This document shows, in pieces, positions 1 through 9,771 of a DNA stretch of 64,000 nt; positions within the stretch are counted from its first letter, which is position 1, and each line of letters opens with the position of its first letter. The stretch spans positions 124,001 to 188,000 of the forward strand of contig QYAI01000023.1 in NCBI GenBank assembly GCA_003988855.1, in the 5' to 3' direction. Below the pieces are notes generated by a model that saw only the letters and a list, made by a program, of their open reading frames with translations, did not search any database and was not told the origin of the DNA. The stretch comes from Arachnopeziza araneosa. Its lineage: Eukaryota > Ascomycota > Leotiomycetes > Helotiales > Arachnopezizaceae. The position numbers and the translations under genes are program-made.

Positions 1-24
1 CATGCCTATGGTGGAAACTGCTGC

Positions 25-951
25 TCACGTCGCAATTGCATCGGCCAGACCAGCCAGCTCAAGATTATCCAGCCCCCCTCTGCGAGTGATGCAATGGCGG
101 AGTGCGTGTAAGTGCTCGGGGATGTATCTCAAATTTCCATACACATTGATCCAGCCAAGGGAGACTAGGGGAGGATTAAAAGGGTGCCTCTTTCCTTCTG
201 GCATGTCAATAACTTCATGAACAGCTAGACATAAAATTGCTAATATTACGTCATCCCCACAATTACATTTCGGGTTTGCCATAATCTCGCTCAGTTCCTT
301 TATGACTGAAATCTTGTGCACTAAAGCTCGCGATGCATGAGGGAAGATTTGTGAAAACCGGAGATAATCCAGATGGACGGATCCAATGAAGATCAAAGTG
401 TGGAATAAAAATGGTATCTGGAGGGCTGAAACAAACCAGGCTTTAGATATAGCATTAAGTTCGAGCTTTTTTGCGTCGTCTGGTACAAGCGCTGGCACCA
501 GGGTCATTATTGCTTTAAAAAAATTAGATTCAAGCTCTGAAGATAATAAATGCAAGAAAGACGAGCTTGGTAGAGGTGGGGTTGTCTTACTGTGATCTAT
601 GAGTTCATACACGTAGCCTTTCGGCTTGTTGATAGGAAGACATGCAAAAGGATCTATCCGTCCAGCGCCAAGACTTTTGAACAATGCCGTGAACTTATGC
701 ACATCAGCACAATTCGAATCCTCATTGGCTAAACTTTCGAGAATTTCACCAAAGACTCCTGCTTTTGGCGCCAAGGAGAGGTATCGTGGCTGATCTGCGG
801 CTTTCAGATGTTTGTTTTTTATCACCTGTTTGCGAACATGAGATCGGATCGTTGGTTGGCCACCTTTAGCCTTGACGGTTTGGTTCTGCGGCGTCTCAGC
901 AACCCAAAGAAGGTCGTCGACAATCTTTTTGATGCCTGTGATTGGACACAT
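25..951 (-). CDS. Fungal_trans_2-type regulatory protein, 3' end incomplete at left edge
   Basis: This reads as a fungal-specific transcription factor family protein without a Zn2Cys6 finger. The N-terminal IRSHVRKQV segment and the GRIDPFACLPI motif are hallmarks of the Fungal_trans_2 (DUF3468) group, and the C-terminal stretch LRHCITRRGGLDNL is the usual conserved end block. I start at the ATG at 951 because the frame upstream has only TTG and then a stop. The visible frame ends in TGA at 25-27, but a good splice donor (GTGAGC at 28-23) overlaps that stop and relatives run on past this point. The gene therefore probably continues off the left edge through an intron. Role inferred: regulatory protein; target unknown. 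Confidence 0.65.
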   Translation of the reverse strand: MCPITGIKKIVDDLLWVAETPQNQTVKAKGGQPTIRSHVRKQVIKNKHLKAADQPRYLSLAPKAGVFGEILESLANEDSNCADVHKFTALFKSLGAGRIDPFACLPINKPKGYVYELIDHSKTTPPLPSSSFLHLLSSELESNFFKAIMTLVPALVPDDAKKLELNAISKAWFVSALQIPFLFHTLIFIGSVHLDYLRFSQIFPHASRALVHKISVIKELSEIMANPKCNCGDDVILAILCLAVHEVIDMPEGKRHPFNPPLVSLGWINVYGNLRYIPEHLHALRHCITRRGGLDNLELAGLADAIAT

Positions 952-2731
952 TCTTCGCAAAACCAAGGTAACAAGATATCCTGTCGTGGCATGGCAATTC
1001 AATGTCCATAAAATCGGTATTTAATAGTCAAGCCTGTATACATCAAATTCCTATCATCATTGTGGCTGTGCTCGGGGAATTTATGCTGCAGCCCGATGAA
1101 TGATCATGGAAATTCAAAGGTGGAGAAAGCCTCAGCCACCACCAATCTGCAGTTCACATCCAATTAAGCGACTGATAGCGTGGCTTAGACCGATGACATA
1201 AGTGGGATTCTTATCTGATGGTGTTCTAGATTGTCTTCTTTGACTCTAGGGTTACCATTGTGTTGCTCATGGTCCATACATCGTGCTTCCTCGCTCCCCC
1301 ACCCGTAAATGGAGGTTGGGGTAGAAGCCACACGGACGAGCCACACATGGAAAACACATGGCTACTAGGCCCCCCTGGTAGCTTGCGGGAGGCTATGTCA
1401 GGTACAGCAGTAATATTGCATTGGATGATGATTAAGATACAGTACCAGATCAGATCGTCGATAGATAGTATGTAGCTGAGTCAGAATTCACCATGCCCGA
1501 TCCAGACATCAATTTAACCAATAAGATGTCTCTTCAGGTTCAATTCCAAATACTCCACTAAATTATTTCTGCATGCTTTGTGTTCCACCTCTCATCTAAG
1601 AAGTACAAGCCTTGACTTTGGCTCGATTTGGAAAGTAAGAATTGAAATTCAGGTTACTCATTTCTCAATTAATATTGTCTCTGAATTCTAGATTTCTTTT
1701 GAGGCCCAGTTACAGAATATATCACTGAATATCTTTTCAGCTTCTGTTAGTTTTCCATTCAATCTCCTCTATGCTTCTATGCTTCCATCGTTTTGAAAGT
1801 TCCTTCTATTGCTTGATGTTATTGTTTTCCTACTCAAGCACTCCTTATCTGTGGAGTTATGAACACATTTCCCTGCACTTAAGCTTTAGTAAACTCCCCA
1901 TTAAACCTATTGTTAAGAGACAAATGCCTTCTTTTCCCCGATATAACCTACTTGGTGATCTTGATTAAGAATCGCTAAACATTGGATCACCTTCACCGCT
2001 TCTCTCCCCCAATTATATTCATTTTCAATTTCCATCACGGCAATAGCGAGAGCCACTTTTAATCTCAAAAATGAATCATAGCCAGTACGAAACAAATGGC
2101 GTGTTTGAGAATCATATAGCAGCTGCCTTATTACAATAGACAGGAAATCTGATTATACTGCAAGCCATTTCGCCGCTGAAAAAGCTTCCAATATCGATTG
2201 ATAATATTTGGAATGTGAAAAATAGAAAAGTTTTTTGAGAAAGAACTTTCCTGTTCGAGAACATTTAGTAAAACCTAAGCCTTTCAGTGTTCTGGAAGCT
2301 ATTTGGCAAGGCTGGAGATAAAGACTCGGTCAATTTCTTGGTTCTCGTTCAGTCTAATGTGATAAAATTATTTTGAAGTAGTGTTTGTAGAGGCTGAAGC
2401 TGGTGTAAAGGTTTTATGTTTGCTTGGAACCGTGGTTCCTTCCCACTAGAACGAAAACAGCATAATTCCCCGTTATTTGCACTTTTGCGCCATACGTCAA
2501 TGGCGCTTATTTGGGTCAATCATAGATAGATGAGCGCCCCTGTTTTCCAGCAATCAGATGACTAAGAAAAATGTACTACGTAAAATCATGTTGGCTCAAC
2601 CTATAAATCGTGTCAACCTCCACATCGGTCAATCCCTAACATGATACCTCTGCACTTGTTGTCAGTGCTGATTTCAATTCGCTCAAAGGTTTAAACGCTT
2701 TGAATGAGAAGTGCGGCTATGTTAAACCGTG
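952..2731. other. Intergenic, 1.8 kb, nothing recognised
   Basis: AT-rich spacer between a leftward and a rightward gene, so it holds both promoters. No ORF here has family motifs. The GGTTCAATTCC at about 1527 resembles a tRNA B box but has no matching stems. Confidence 0.5.
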
Positions 2732-4385
2732 ATGTCTCCGCCCAAGTCTCAGAGAGAAAGGATTTGTAAGCCCAAGGTCAAGACAGGATGTAAAACTTGC
2801 AAGTAAGTACTTGAGATGCCTCCCCTCAGAGCAACGCCTCGTGTTCCTCTTGTTATGGGAGACTTCTCTGCTCCAAGCTAATATAACAATCGCTAGAGTC
2901 CGCCGCGTGAAATGCGACGAGACCAAGCCCCACTGTCAGCGCTGCATCAGATTTAGCCGCCAGTGCGGTGGCTACGAAGATCCACCTAGCCATTCGATCA
3001 CAACACCAAAAGCCCGCAGTATGTTAGCCAGATCCCCGAGTTTTGTTTCCATTGTACCACTGGCCTCCATCCTTTCTCAGCCCACTACAAATATTCACAT
3101 CGGGCCAGAAGAGTATCAATCGTTTCGATTTTTTCAAGAACATACAGCTCCTACTTTGTCGGGTGGCTTTAGCTCCTCGATTTGGACCGGTATCGTGCTT
3201 CAAGCCGGCTTCTCAGAACCCGCCATCCACACACTTCTGGTCAGTATAGGCGCACTATCACATGCCAGCACATTGCCCTCTCAAGGCTCTCCCATCGTCG
3301 CCAACCGCCGCAAATATGCTTTTCAGGAGTATGGAAAGGCGCTTTCCGGAGTCCGAGCTCTAGTAATATCAGGAGATACCAGAAGTGTTCTCTTGTCAAA
3401 CATGCTCATCTACATCTTCGAGAATCTGCACGGCAACTTGTCTGGCGCAATCCAGTATTTGAAGTCAGCACGAAATATTACGCTGAATACCACAGAGCCA
3501 TTGGTATACCGACATTTCGAGCCTTTACCAGATTGCTCTAAAAATATTGAAAGAGACCTTATCACAGCGTTCGTGCGGTTAGATGGCTACATTGTTAACC
3601 GACTAGAATCGAAGGACCCAACCCGTTCCTCCATCTTCGGAATTGATCTCGATTACTATAACGAACCCTTTGAACTCCCCAATCGCTTTAACGACTCTGA
3701 AACGGCCCGAAAATATCTAGAGCACATCCAGCAACGCTCTCGCCCCTCTCGCTCCTCTGTTGAGATCATGGGACCGAATCCATCATTATTTGATCCGGAG
3801 CGGCATTTGGACATGTCAAAGCTGGAGTTACTGAATGACCAGTTGGAAGGCTGGCAAAGAGCTTTTGAGCCGCTCTTCCTCTTTGGTCAGACGTTTGCTG
3901 GTTCAAAGGAATACGTTGCCGTCATGACATTGAAGATTCAGGGGCTTGCGGCTGCATGTGTTCTCGAGCGATTGATTGGCATCGTGCCTGGAAACATCTC
4001 ACGCATGCCCTCGTCGGAAAAGATATTGGAAATATGTCAAGAAATGGTCAAGTACGCGTGGGAGTTGGTAAATGACGAGAAATTTACCAAGGGGTATTTG
4101 TTTGAATTTGGAATTATTCCGAGCTTGATGCTTGTAATGGTGACTAGCCCCGACAAGACGCTGGGAAAAGAAGTGGTGAAGATTCTGCGAGCGGCTGCTC
4201 CGAGAAAGGAAGCGACGTGGGATGCATCAAAGACGGCCGATATTTGTGAAGGCATCTTGAAATTACAGGAGGTGCGGAGAAGTTCACCAAAGAGACAGAC
4301 CGAGGCTGGTTCACCTCGTCACCTCAGTCCCCAAAAGTCCTGCTTAAAATCGTGTTTATTTAACACAATCCAAATACCGTCTTAA
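2732..4385 (+). CDS. Zn2Cys6 transcription factor (two exons)
   Basis: This is a fungal zinc-cluster regulator of 519 residues. Exons are 2732-2802 and 2897-4385; the 94-nt intron (GTAAGT...CTAG) sits inside the zinc finger. Splicing gives C20-x2-C23-x6-C30-x6-C37-x2-C40-x6-C47, a perfect Zn2Cys6 pattern with the usual basic VRRVKC segment. Downstream, the EEYQSFRFFQEHTAP and IWTGIVLQ motifs and the LLVSIGALSHA helix match the Fungal_trans_2 middle region found in many such regulators. It should bind CGG-type half-sites as a nuclear dimer. Neighbours are a dead phosphate permease downstream and another regulator divergently upstream, so its targets cannot be guessed from context. The frame is intact throughout. 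Confidence 0.88.
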
Positions 4386-4964
4386 CGCTTAGTTACCTCA
4401 TCTTGCCTATCAACACACTAATGAATACGATCTCCTCTCTTAAGATTTATCCTGTGAAAATCATTTGCAGTAATTCACTCTCATTTCTTTTTGATATACC
4501 TCCACAATTCGACTTGATTTCTTTCTTCGTTATGACAGTAAGCTACATTTTTCGATCAGTTTTTTTTTCCATGCATTACGAGTTTGGTCGGAAAAGAGAG
4601 CTTAAGCTTCGAAGAAAAGTGGTGAGTAAGAAAGCTTTTATTTTTGTGAGTTCGTGTCGCGGTTATCTAGTCAGAATTTGAATGATACTGTGCCTTGAGT
4701 CGCGATTGCTAAGCACATATGTGTATCGCAGCGACACTATTGTAACTCTGATAACGAAGTGAACTAGCCTCTGACAAGGAGTGTGGAGTTGATGGAGATG
4801 TCTCTCACACAGCCATCTGGTCTCGCAAAAGATTTTGTCTTCTCCAGCCAGGATTGGATTTCTCGCTAAAGCATATAAATAAATACAGTTTGAAATTGAG
4901 ATGCGAGAACTAACAGAAGAGTAGATATTTGCAGCGTGTTTAACTCTGCTGATAATCCAGAAAG
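4386..4964. other. Intergenic spacer upstream of the permease relic
   Basis: No coding motifs are recognisable on either strand. The N-terminal third expected for the downstream phosphate permease (substrate-entry helices) is not found here, so that relic is 5'-truncated. A leftward open frame at 4663-5178 runs antisense to the relic and looks fortuitous. Confidence 0.45.
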
Positions 4965-6840
4965 CATACTTTAATAGGATGAGCAATAGTGGGGGAACTC
5001 TGCTCCGCTGCGCAATTCTGATGGGAGCCGCAGTTGGACAGTTGGCTTTCGGTTTTCTGGCTGATATATATAGAAGAAGAACTATGTATGGAAGAAGAAC
5101 TACGTACGTGTTGTCAAAATCTCTTTCGTCTTCATAATACTGGATGTGTTGCAAGAGGAGCACAGCTGATTGCGACATCGCACTCCTTATAGCACGTGAC
5201 TCGCACGTGACTCTGCCTATTTAAGTAGGTTGAACTAAACTATTTGAAAACTATCTAGTGATTATGATCTCCGCCATTCTCGGACTTGCAACAGCCTCCA
5301 GCGGTGTTGAAAATTCTACGAGTGTCTTTGGCTGGCTATTCTTTTAGAGACTCCTTTTGGGAATAGGTGCGTATGAACTAGAGAAATACAAATGACTTGG
5401 AACAATTTTAACACAACCTGACAGAAATTGGGGCAGACTGCCCTCTCAGCGCAACTATCATAGCTGAGTTCGCACCTACAAGACATCGTGCTCGCATGCT
5501 CACAACCTTGTTTTTCATGCAGCCAGTTAGATATCTACTCGCGACGTTGGTAGCCCTTATGGTCACGGCGGGATACAGAAACCAAATTCCCCATAGTCTT
5601 TCAGATGGAACGTGTGATGCTACTTGTATCGCTGCAGTCGATAAGTCATGGCGCATTATCATTGCCGTTAGAGCACTACCAGCATTAATGGCCGTGTATT
5701 TCCGACGAACCATTCCTGAGTTTCCATTATACACTGCGTATCTCCTTAACCGAGCCGGCGAAGCTAAAAAGGATATTTCAAGCCTCATTAACAATGAGAG
5801 CACGACGCGAGTTAATGGGGGTGCTCATGGACAGAACGGTCAAGCCCAAGCTGGCCACCAAGGTAGTTCCACAAGGGAATGCGCCAGACGACGATACTCA
5901 GGAGGCTGAAGATGCTGAAAAATTCAGTAACAAGTGGAAGGCTTACTGGACAAGCTTTCACGAATATTTCATCATCCGAGGCCACCTCAAGCAGCTCTGC
6001 GGTGTGAGCGTACCCTGGCTACTGTTGGGCTGCTCCTATTATGCAATGAACGCCTCTTCAACTAACATAAGCTCAAAACTCTTCAACGTAATCCCAGTAG
6101 GTGGTATATGCCCATCCGATCCGAACAGCAACAGCAACAATAAAACTCTTCATGGCCCCGTTTGTGTGGATCTTAGCTTCCCCTCTGGAGGTCTTCAAAG
6201 TCAAAGCATATACGGCGCACTCTTCGCCAACACCTGGCGATCAACAATCATCATCAGTGTCGGATCTTTCATGGGTGGTGCATATAGGATATATCGTTTG
6301 AGGACACGATCCGCGCGCAGTATTCAAATCGGTGGCTTTTTAGTCCTCATCCCTATCTTCATCGCTTCCGGTCTCTTTATCCGCTTTCTCCATGAAGGGG
6401 TCAACACCCTTGCCATCATCTTTTACGCTCTGGCACAGATAGCTTTCGAGTTTGAGCCTAACTTCACGACGTTTATAATACCAGCTGAGATGTTCCCCAC
6501 GAGACATTGAGCTTCAGCACATGGTGTTGCAGCTGCGAGTGGCAAGATAGGGGCGAGCCTGTTTCAGCTTTTTATCCAATTTGCTCGTTTTGATGTTGGA
6601 GGGCAGAAGTTCGGTTCTGGCAGTCCGGGCACCATCTGGCTGGGGTTTACGATCCTTTGTTTTCTTCCGTCGCTAGTGTTGGGCGTGATCGTTACTGTGT
6701 ACCTTGTGCCCAAGAACCGCAAGAGCGACGGGACGGCGATTTGTCTTAACGTTTGGGAGGACTCAGGTGAATTGCAAAATGGCCATGCATTGGTTGCACC
6801 TCAGGAACAAATTGAGAGAAATTGGTTCAATTTGTGCTGA
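4965..6840 (+). pseudogene. PHO84-type inorganic phosphate permease (MFS, PHS family) relic
   Basis: Fragments on the + strand read as a proton-coupled phosphate transporter: GAAVGQLAFGFLADIYRRR (about 5022-5080), ILGLATASSG (about 5279), GADCPLSATIIAEFAPTRHR then FFMQP (5432-5530), RRTIPEFPLYTAYLLNRAGE (5703-5762), and the C-terminal blocks PAEMFPTRH and ASAHGVAAASGKIGA (6481-6560). It ends naturally near 6840. The family protein is about 550-600 residues; the first part is missing. Lesions seen: in-frame TAG at 5345-5347 after GWLFF, where relatives have Trp; in-frame TGA at 6508-6510 after PTRH, where relatives have Arg; and an unbridged 170-bp gap at 5090-5255. A frame change near 5800 could be a frameshift or an unrecognised intron. 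A plausible intron (GTGCGT...CTGACAG, 5370-5430) is still recognisable. It is almost certainly not functional. Confidence 0.88.
5193..5209. promoter_or_regulatory. Two CACGTG boxes in an 11-bp tandem repeat
   Basis: CACGTG at 5193-5198 and 5204-5209 lie in an 11-bp direct repeat (GCACGTGACTC twice), followed by a TATTTAAG stretch at about 5219. CACGTG is the core bound by Pho4/NUC-1 bHLH regulators of phosphate genes, and the host sequence is a phosphate permease relic. The location is inside the coding region rather than upstream, so a regulatory role is speculative. Confidence 0.25.
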
Positions 6841-7659
6841 AAGCATTCCTTCGGTCGTTTGATGACGACTCATAAACCCATCTCCAACCCAGATCAGCCA
6901 GCATTGCCACCCTGCTCTGCTTGGTCAGGTTCTACTGGGCTCTTCCAGTCACATCACTACTCTGTCTTTCAGTAAACCATACGAAATTGGGCAAAATGTG
7001 GGCGACGAAATTCGAGCATGCCAGAGGAACATGAATATTCAATCTGCTCCTCATATGGGGATAAGGACGACGAATGTATAAAAGCAAGATGAAGAATGAG
7101 AGCGGGCCAACTTATAAGAGATTGATATAGTAGCATAATTTAGTTCGTACAAAGTGTGCATTTCCAAGTCAGAACTCATGTTTAATGTACAGATAATAGT
7201 AGACGCCTTTTACAGTTTGACTAGCATAGAAGACAAACCAACAGGCCTCAAGCCACAGTAACATATTTATTGTACCCCTGAAGACAAGAGAATCCTCACT
7301 TCGCTATCTGATAAAAAACGCTTAGTTAATAACATCTATATTTCGCCGTCAAAACTTCCCCAGATTCGCTATCAAACCCATACAAGGCACTTTCTTACAC
7401 TTCGGCACCTATTTTTCCATCCAAATTAATACAATGTAAGGGACTTGAATTGAATGTTACCGCAAAGCTGGATTGCGCTCGAAACGGCTCCACGGCCACC
7501 AGCCCAGTCAAGACTACCGACTAAGACATATTCAAAGACCACATTGCCAGTAATAAAGTTCTGGAGCTAGCAAATGATCTCATCTGGTACGGCTGGTTGC
7601 TCTCGAAGATGAGAAGTTGGATCTCAGGCCGATGTACTCCCATCATGCCAATTTCCTGC
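6841..7659. other. Spacer between two pseudogenes, contains a repeat copy
   Basis: No gene is recognised. It carries the left copy of the direct repeat at about 7102-7270 and otherwise featureless AT-rich sequence. Confidence 0.45.
7102..7270 (+). repeat. Diverged direct repeat, left copy (flanks amidase relic)
   Basis: This pairs with about 9282-9485 in the same orientation. Shared blocks in the same order include ATTTCCAAGTCAGAA, ATGTACAGAT, TAGACGCCTTTTAC, GCATAGAAGACA and a GTAACATATTTAT/GTAATATATTTA stretch. The copies differ by substitutions and by an insertion of about 35 bp in the right copy. Confidence 0.7.
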
Positions 7660-9150
7660 TCTTAGCTCGGATTGGATCGTATCTAACCTGTCCCCAGAAC
7701 ATTTTTGAGCTCTGTTTTCGGGGTTTGGAACGGCAATGGTCCCTTGTCTTGCACACCTGCAAGTTGCTCGAAAGCATATGCTACCTGGAGCAACTTACCA
7801 TCAGAGAATGCCTTGGTGAAAAAGCTGATGCAGAACCTAGAAAAGAGTCAATATGAAATCCGATGAGATGGGGGAGCTACATAGACTTACGGAATGCCAG
7901 GTGCCTTCTTAGCTAGACCATCCTTCCGGTTCTCGTGCTCGATTGGCGTGCCCTTGGGCCAAAACCCTAGTGGAACTTATATGAAAGGAAATCCCATCTT
8001 CGCAGCAAGATCATTTGCTACCCTAGGGTAGGCGGACGACAAGAATATCGAGGTAGTGCTCTTTCATGGCTCCAAGAATGTCGCCCTCGCCACCAAAGTA
8101 CAACTCCTGCTAAACCATGGTCTTGTATTTATCGCTTTCGATACTGATCCCATCTGCTTGCGTCTATAAGAACCTGCTAATATCTCGCTCTAGGTATTCT
8201 TCTCCTGGTTTAACCTCTTGAAATCTTCGACCGCGGTAAAGTTCGCATTGTCGACCACATTTGCTCCAGCAGAACCTGGAATCAGCAAGGCGGACTCAAA
8301 TAAAGCCATGATTGATGCTGGTGCGGTACGGCTATCAAAGCAATTTCGAGGAAAGCCAATTGTGATCCCGCTCAGATTCGTACCTCTGCAAAACAAAGTG
8401 AAGTCGGGGATCGGCTCGAATGGAATATGTCAAGTTCTTTCATCTAGTTCGCTGCGCCCCGCCATATTGCTAAGCATGTATGCCGCATCTTTAACTGTCC
8501 TTGTCAGAGTTCTCTTGTCGTTTCGAGATAGGGATAGCCCCATCTCTCCCAATCAGCCCACGGGTAGGCTTGAATCCTACAACGTTAGCGAGTTCCGCTG
8601 GATCAACAATGCTGCCCATCGCCTGGGGTTTGTGCCACTTTTTTCATGTCGAGATAGAAGAGGGCCAGGAATCTAACCTCTGAACCCAGTGCCGCCCCAT
8701 ACAATCCCAAAGCTGCTGCTACTGCTGACCCAGAGCTGCTTCCATCAGATCTGGCGTTGGGGTAATAAGCACCCAAAGTCTGGCTACCGCGAGGACTCTA
8801 GCCTGAACTGATATTCAATCCTCTGAAATTCGCCCATTCCGCAAGATTTGTCTTGCCCAAAATAATAACGCCAGCTTGTCGGAGCTTGTTGATAAGTGAA
8901 GACTCAACGGCGGGCTTGGCCCCAAGCAGTGCGTACGAGCCAGCAGACGCATCGAGCCTGTCTTTTGTCACGGTGTTGTCCTTGACCAGAATGGGAATGC
9001 TATGTAGAGGTCCGCGGAAGCTGGAAGATGCTCATTAGCTCAGCTTCAAAATTAAGCATCACGGACAGCGTACCTGGATTTTCAGTGGCCATGGCTCTTG
9101 GTAGTGTCTTAATTACCGAGATGTGCAGATGAGAGAGAAAGATCGCAGTC
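7660..9150 (-). pseudogene. Amidase-signature family relic
   Basis: Read on the minus strand this is a fungal amidase (Ser-Ser-Lys hydrolase family, about 550-600 residues when intact). Pieces in order: PLHSIPILVKDNTVT, then SLINKLRQAGVIILGKTNLAEW (about 8990-8850, containing the catalytic Lys of VKD), a SDGSSSGSAVAAALGLYGAA segment (the Gly/Ser signature, about 8760-8690), GSIVDPAEL and VVGFKPTRGLIGRDGAIPIS (about 8610-8530), then TDLSG-type and IPRN-type blocks near 8390-8340, and a C-terminal SISFFTKAFSDGKLLQVAYAFE segment (about 7845-7775). A 5' intron (GTACGC...CTAATGAGC...CAG, about 9073-9021) is still recognisable. Several frame changes and in-frame stops (for example near 8790, 8670 and 8490) make it non-functional. 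Confidence 0.88.
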
Positions 9151-9771
9151 ATACATACAATTCAACTAGATGGAAATAGCAGAGAAGTTGGCCGAAGTTG
9201 TGGAGTCTTGATCGATTCAAGCTCTCCACCAGCTCCGGGATGCGGGACAAAGCCGGGGAGGGGCTCTAGACCTTGAAAACAGAGCAGGCACACTCATAAA
9301 GGATCAATATAGCAATGTAGTTCAATTTGTGCACAGTTTTTATTTCCAAGTCAGAAACTCGTTCTCATGTACAGATGGTAGACGCCTTTTACTGGCAGTC
9401 CCAGCTGGGCTGCATGTCAAATGGCTTAGGGAGAGCATAGAAGACAATGCAAGGGCCTAGAAAACACGGTAATATATTTACTAGAGCCGTCAAAATAATA
9501 ACTATTCACTTCTTTATTCACTGTAGTCCTCGTGTGTTCTCTTAGGGGTTAAGCGAATCGCATTTACCAGACTACACTTGAATTGCAGGAACAATGATGA
9601 AGACGAAGTAATGAGATTGTATACAATTTACTACTAGGCGTAGAAGAAAACGGCTCAATTAAAACACGACGATTGATTACATTAGTCCTAAGTCCTATGA
9701 AATTATACCTTTGACCTCAACCCCTTCGACAAGATTTCAATTTCACCCAAACCGATCAAACCATCTCTCGA
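9151..9771. other. Spacer with right repeat copy; 3' side of the coiled-coil gene
   Basis: No coding sequence is recognised. It includes the right copy of the direct repeat and an AT-rich tail that probably holds the 3' UTR of the leftward coiled-coil gene. Confidence 0.45.
9282..9485 (+). repeat. Diverged direct repeat, right copy (flanks amidase relic)
   Basis: Same orientation as 7102-7270, about 2.18 kb apart. The long match around ATTTCCAAGTCAGAA (about 9341) and the following ordered blocks show common origin. The copies bracket the amidase relic, consistent with an old segmental duplication or a mobile unit. Confidence 0.7.

Noticed and set aside
1500..1570. Possible tRNA (GGTTCAATTCC B box)
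   Set aside because: No acceptor or T-stem pairing and no A box at the right distance.
4663..5178. 171-codon leftward open frame
   Set aside because: It is antisense to the phosphate permease relic and has no family motif.
7102..9485. LTR retrotransposon bounded by the direct repeats
   Set aside because: The interior encodes an amidase, with no gag, protease, reverse transcriptase or integrase and no primer-binding site.
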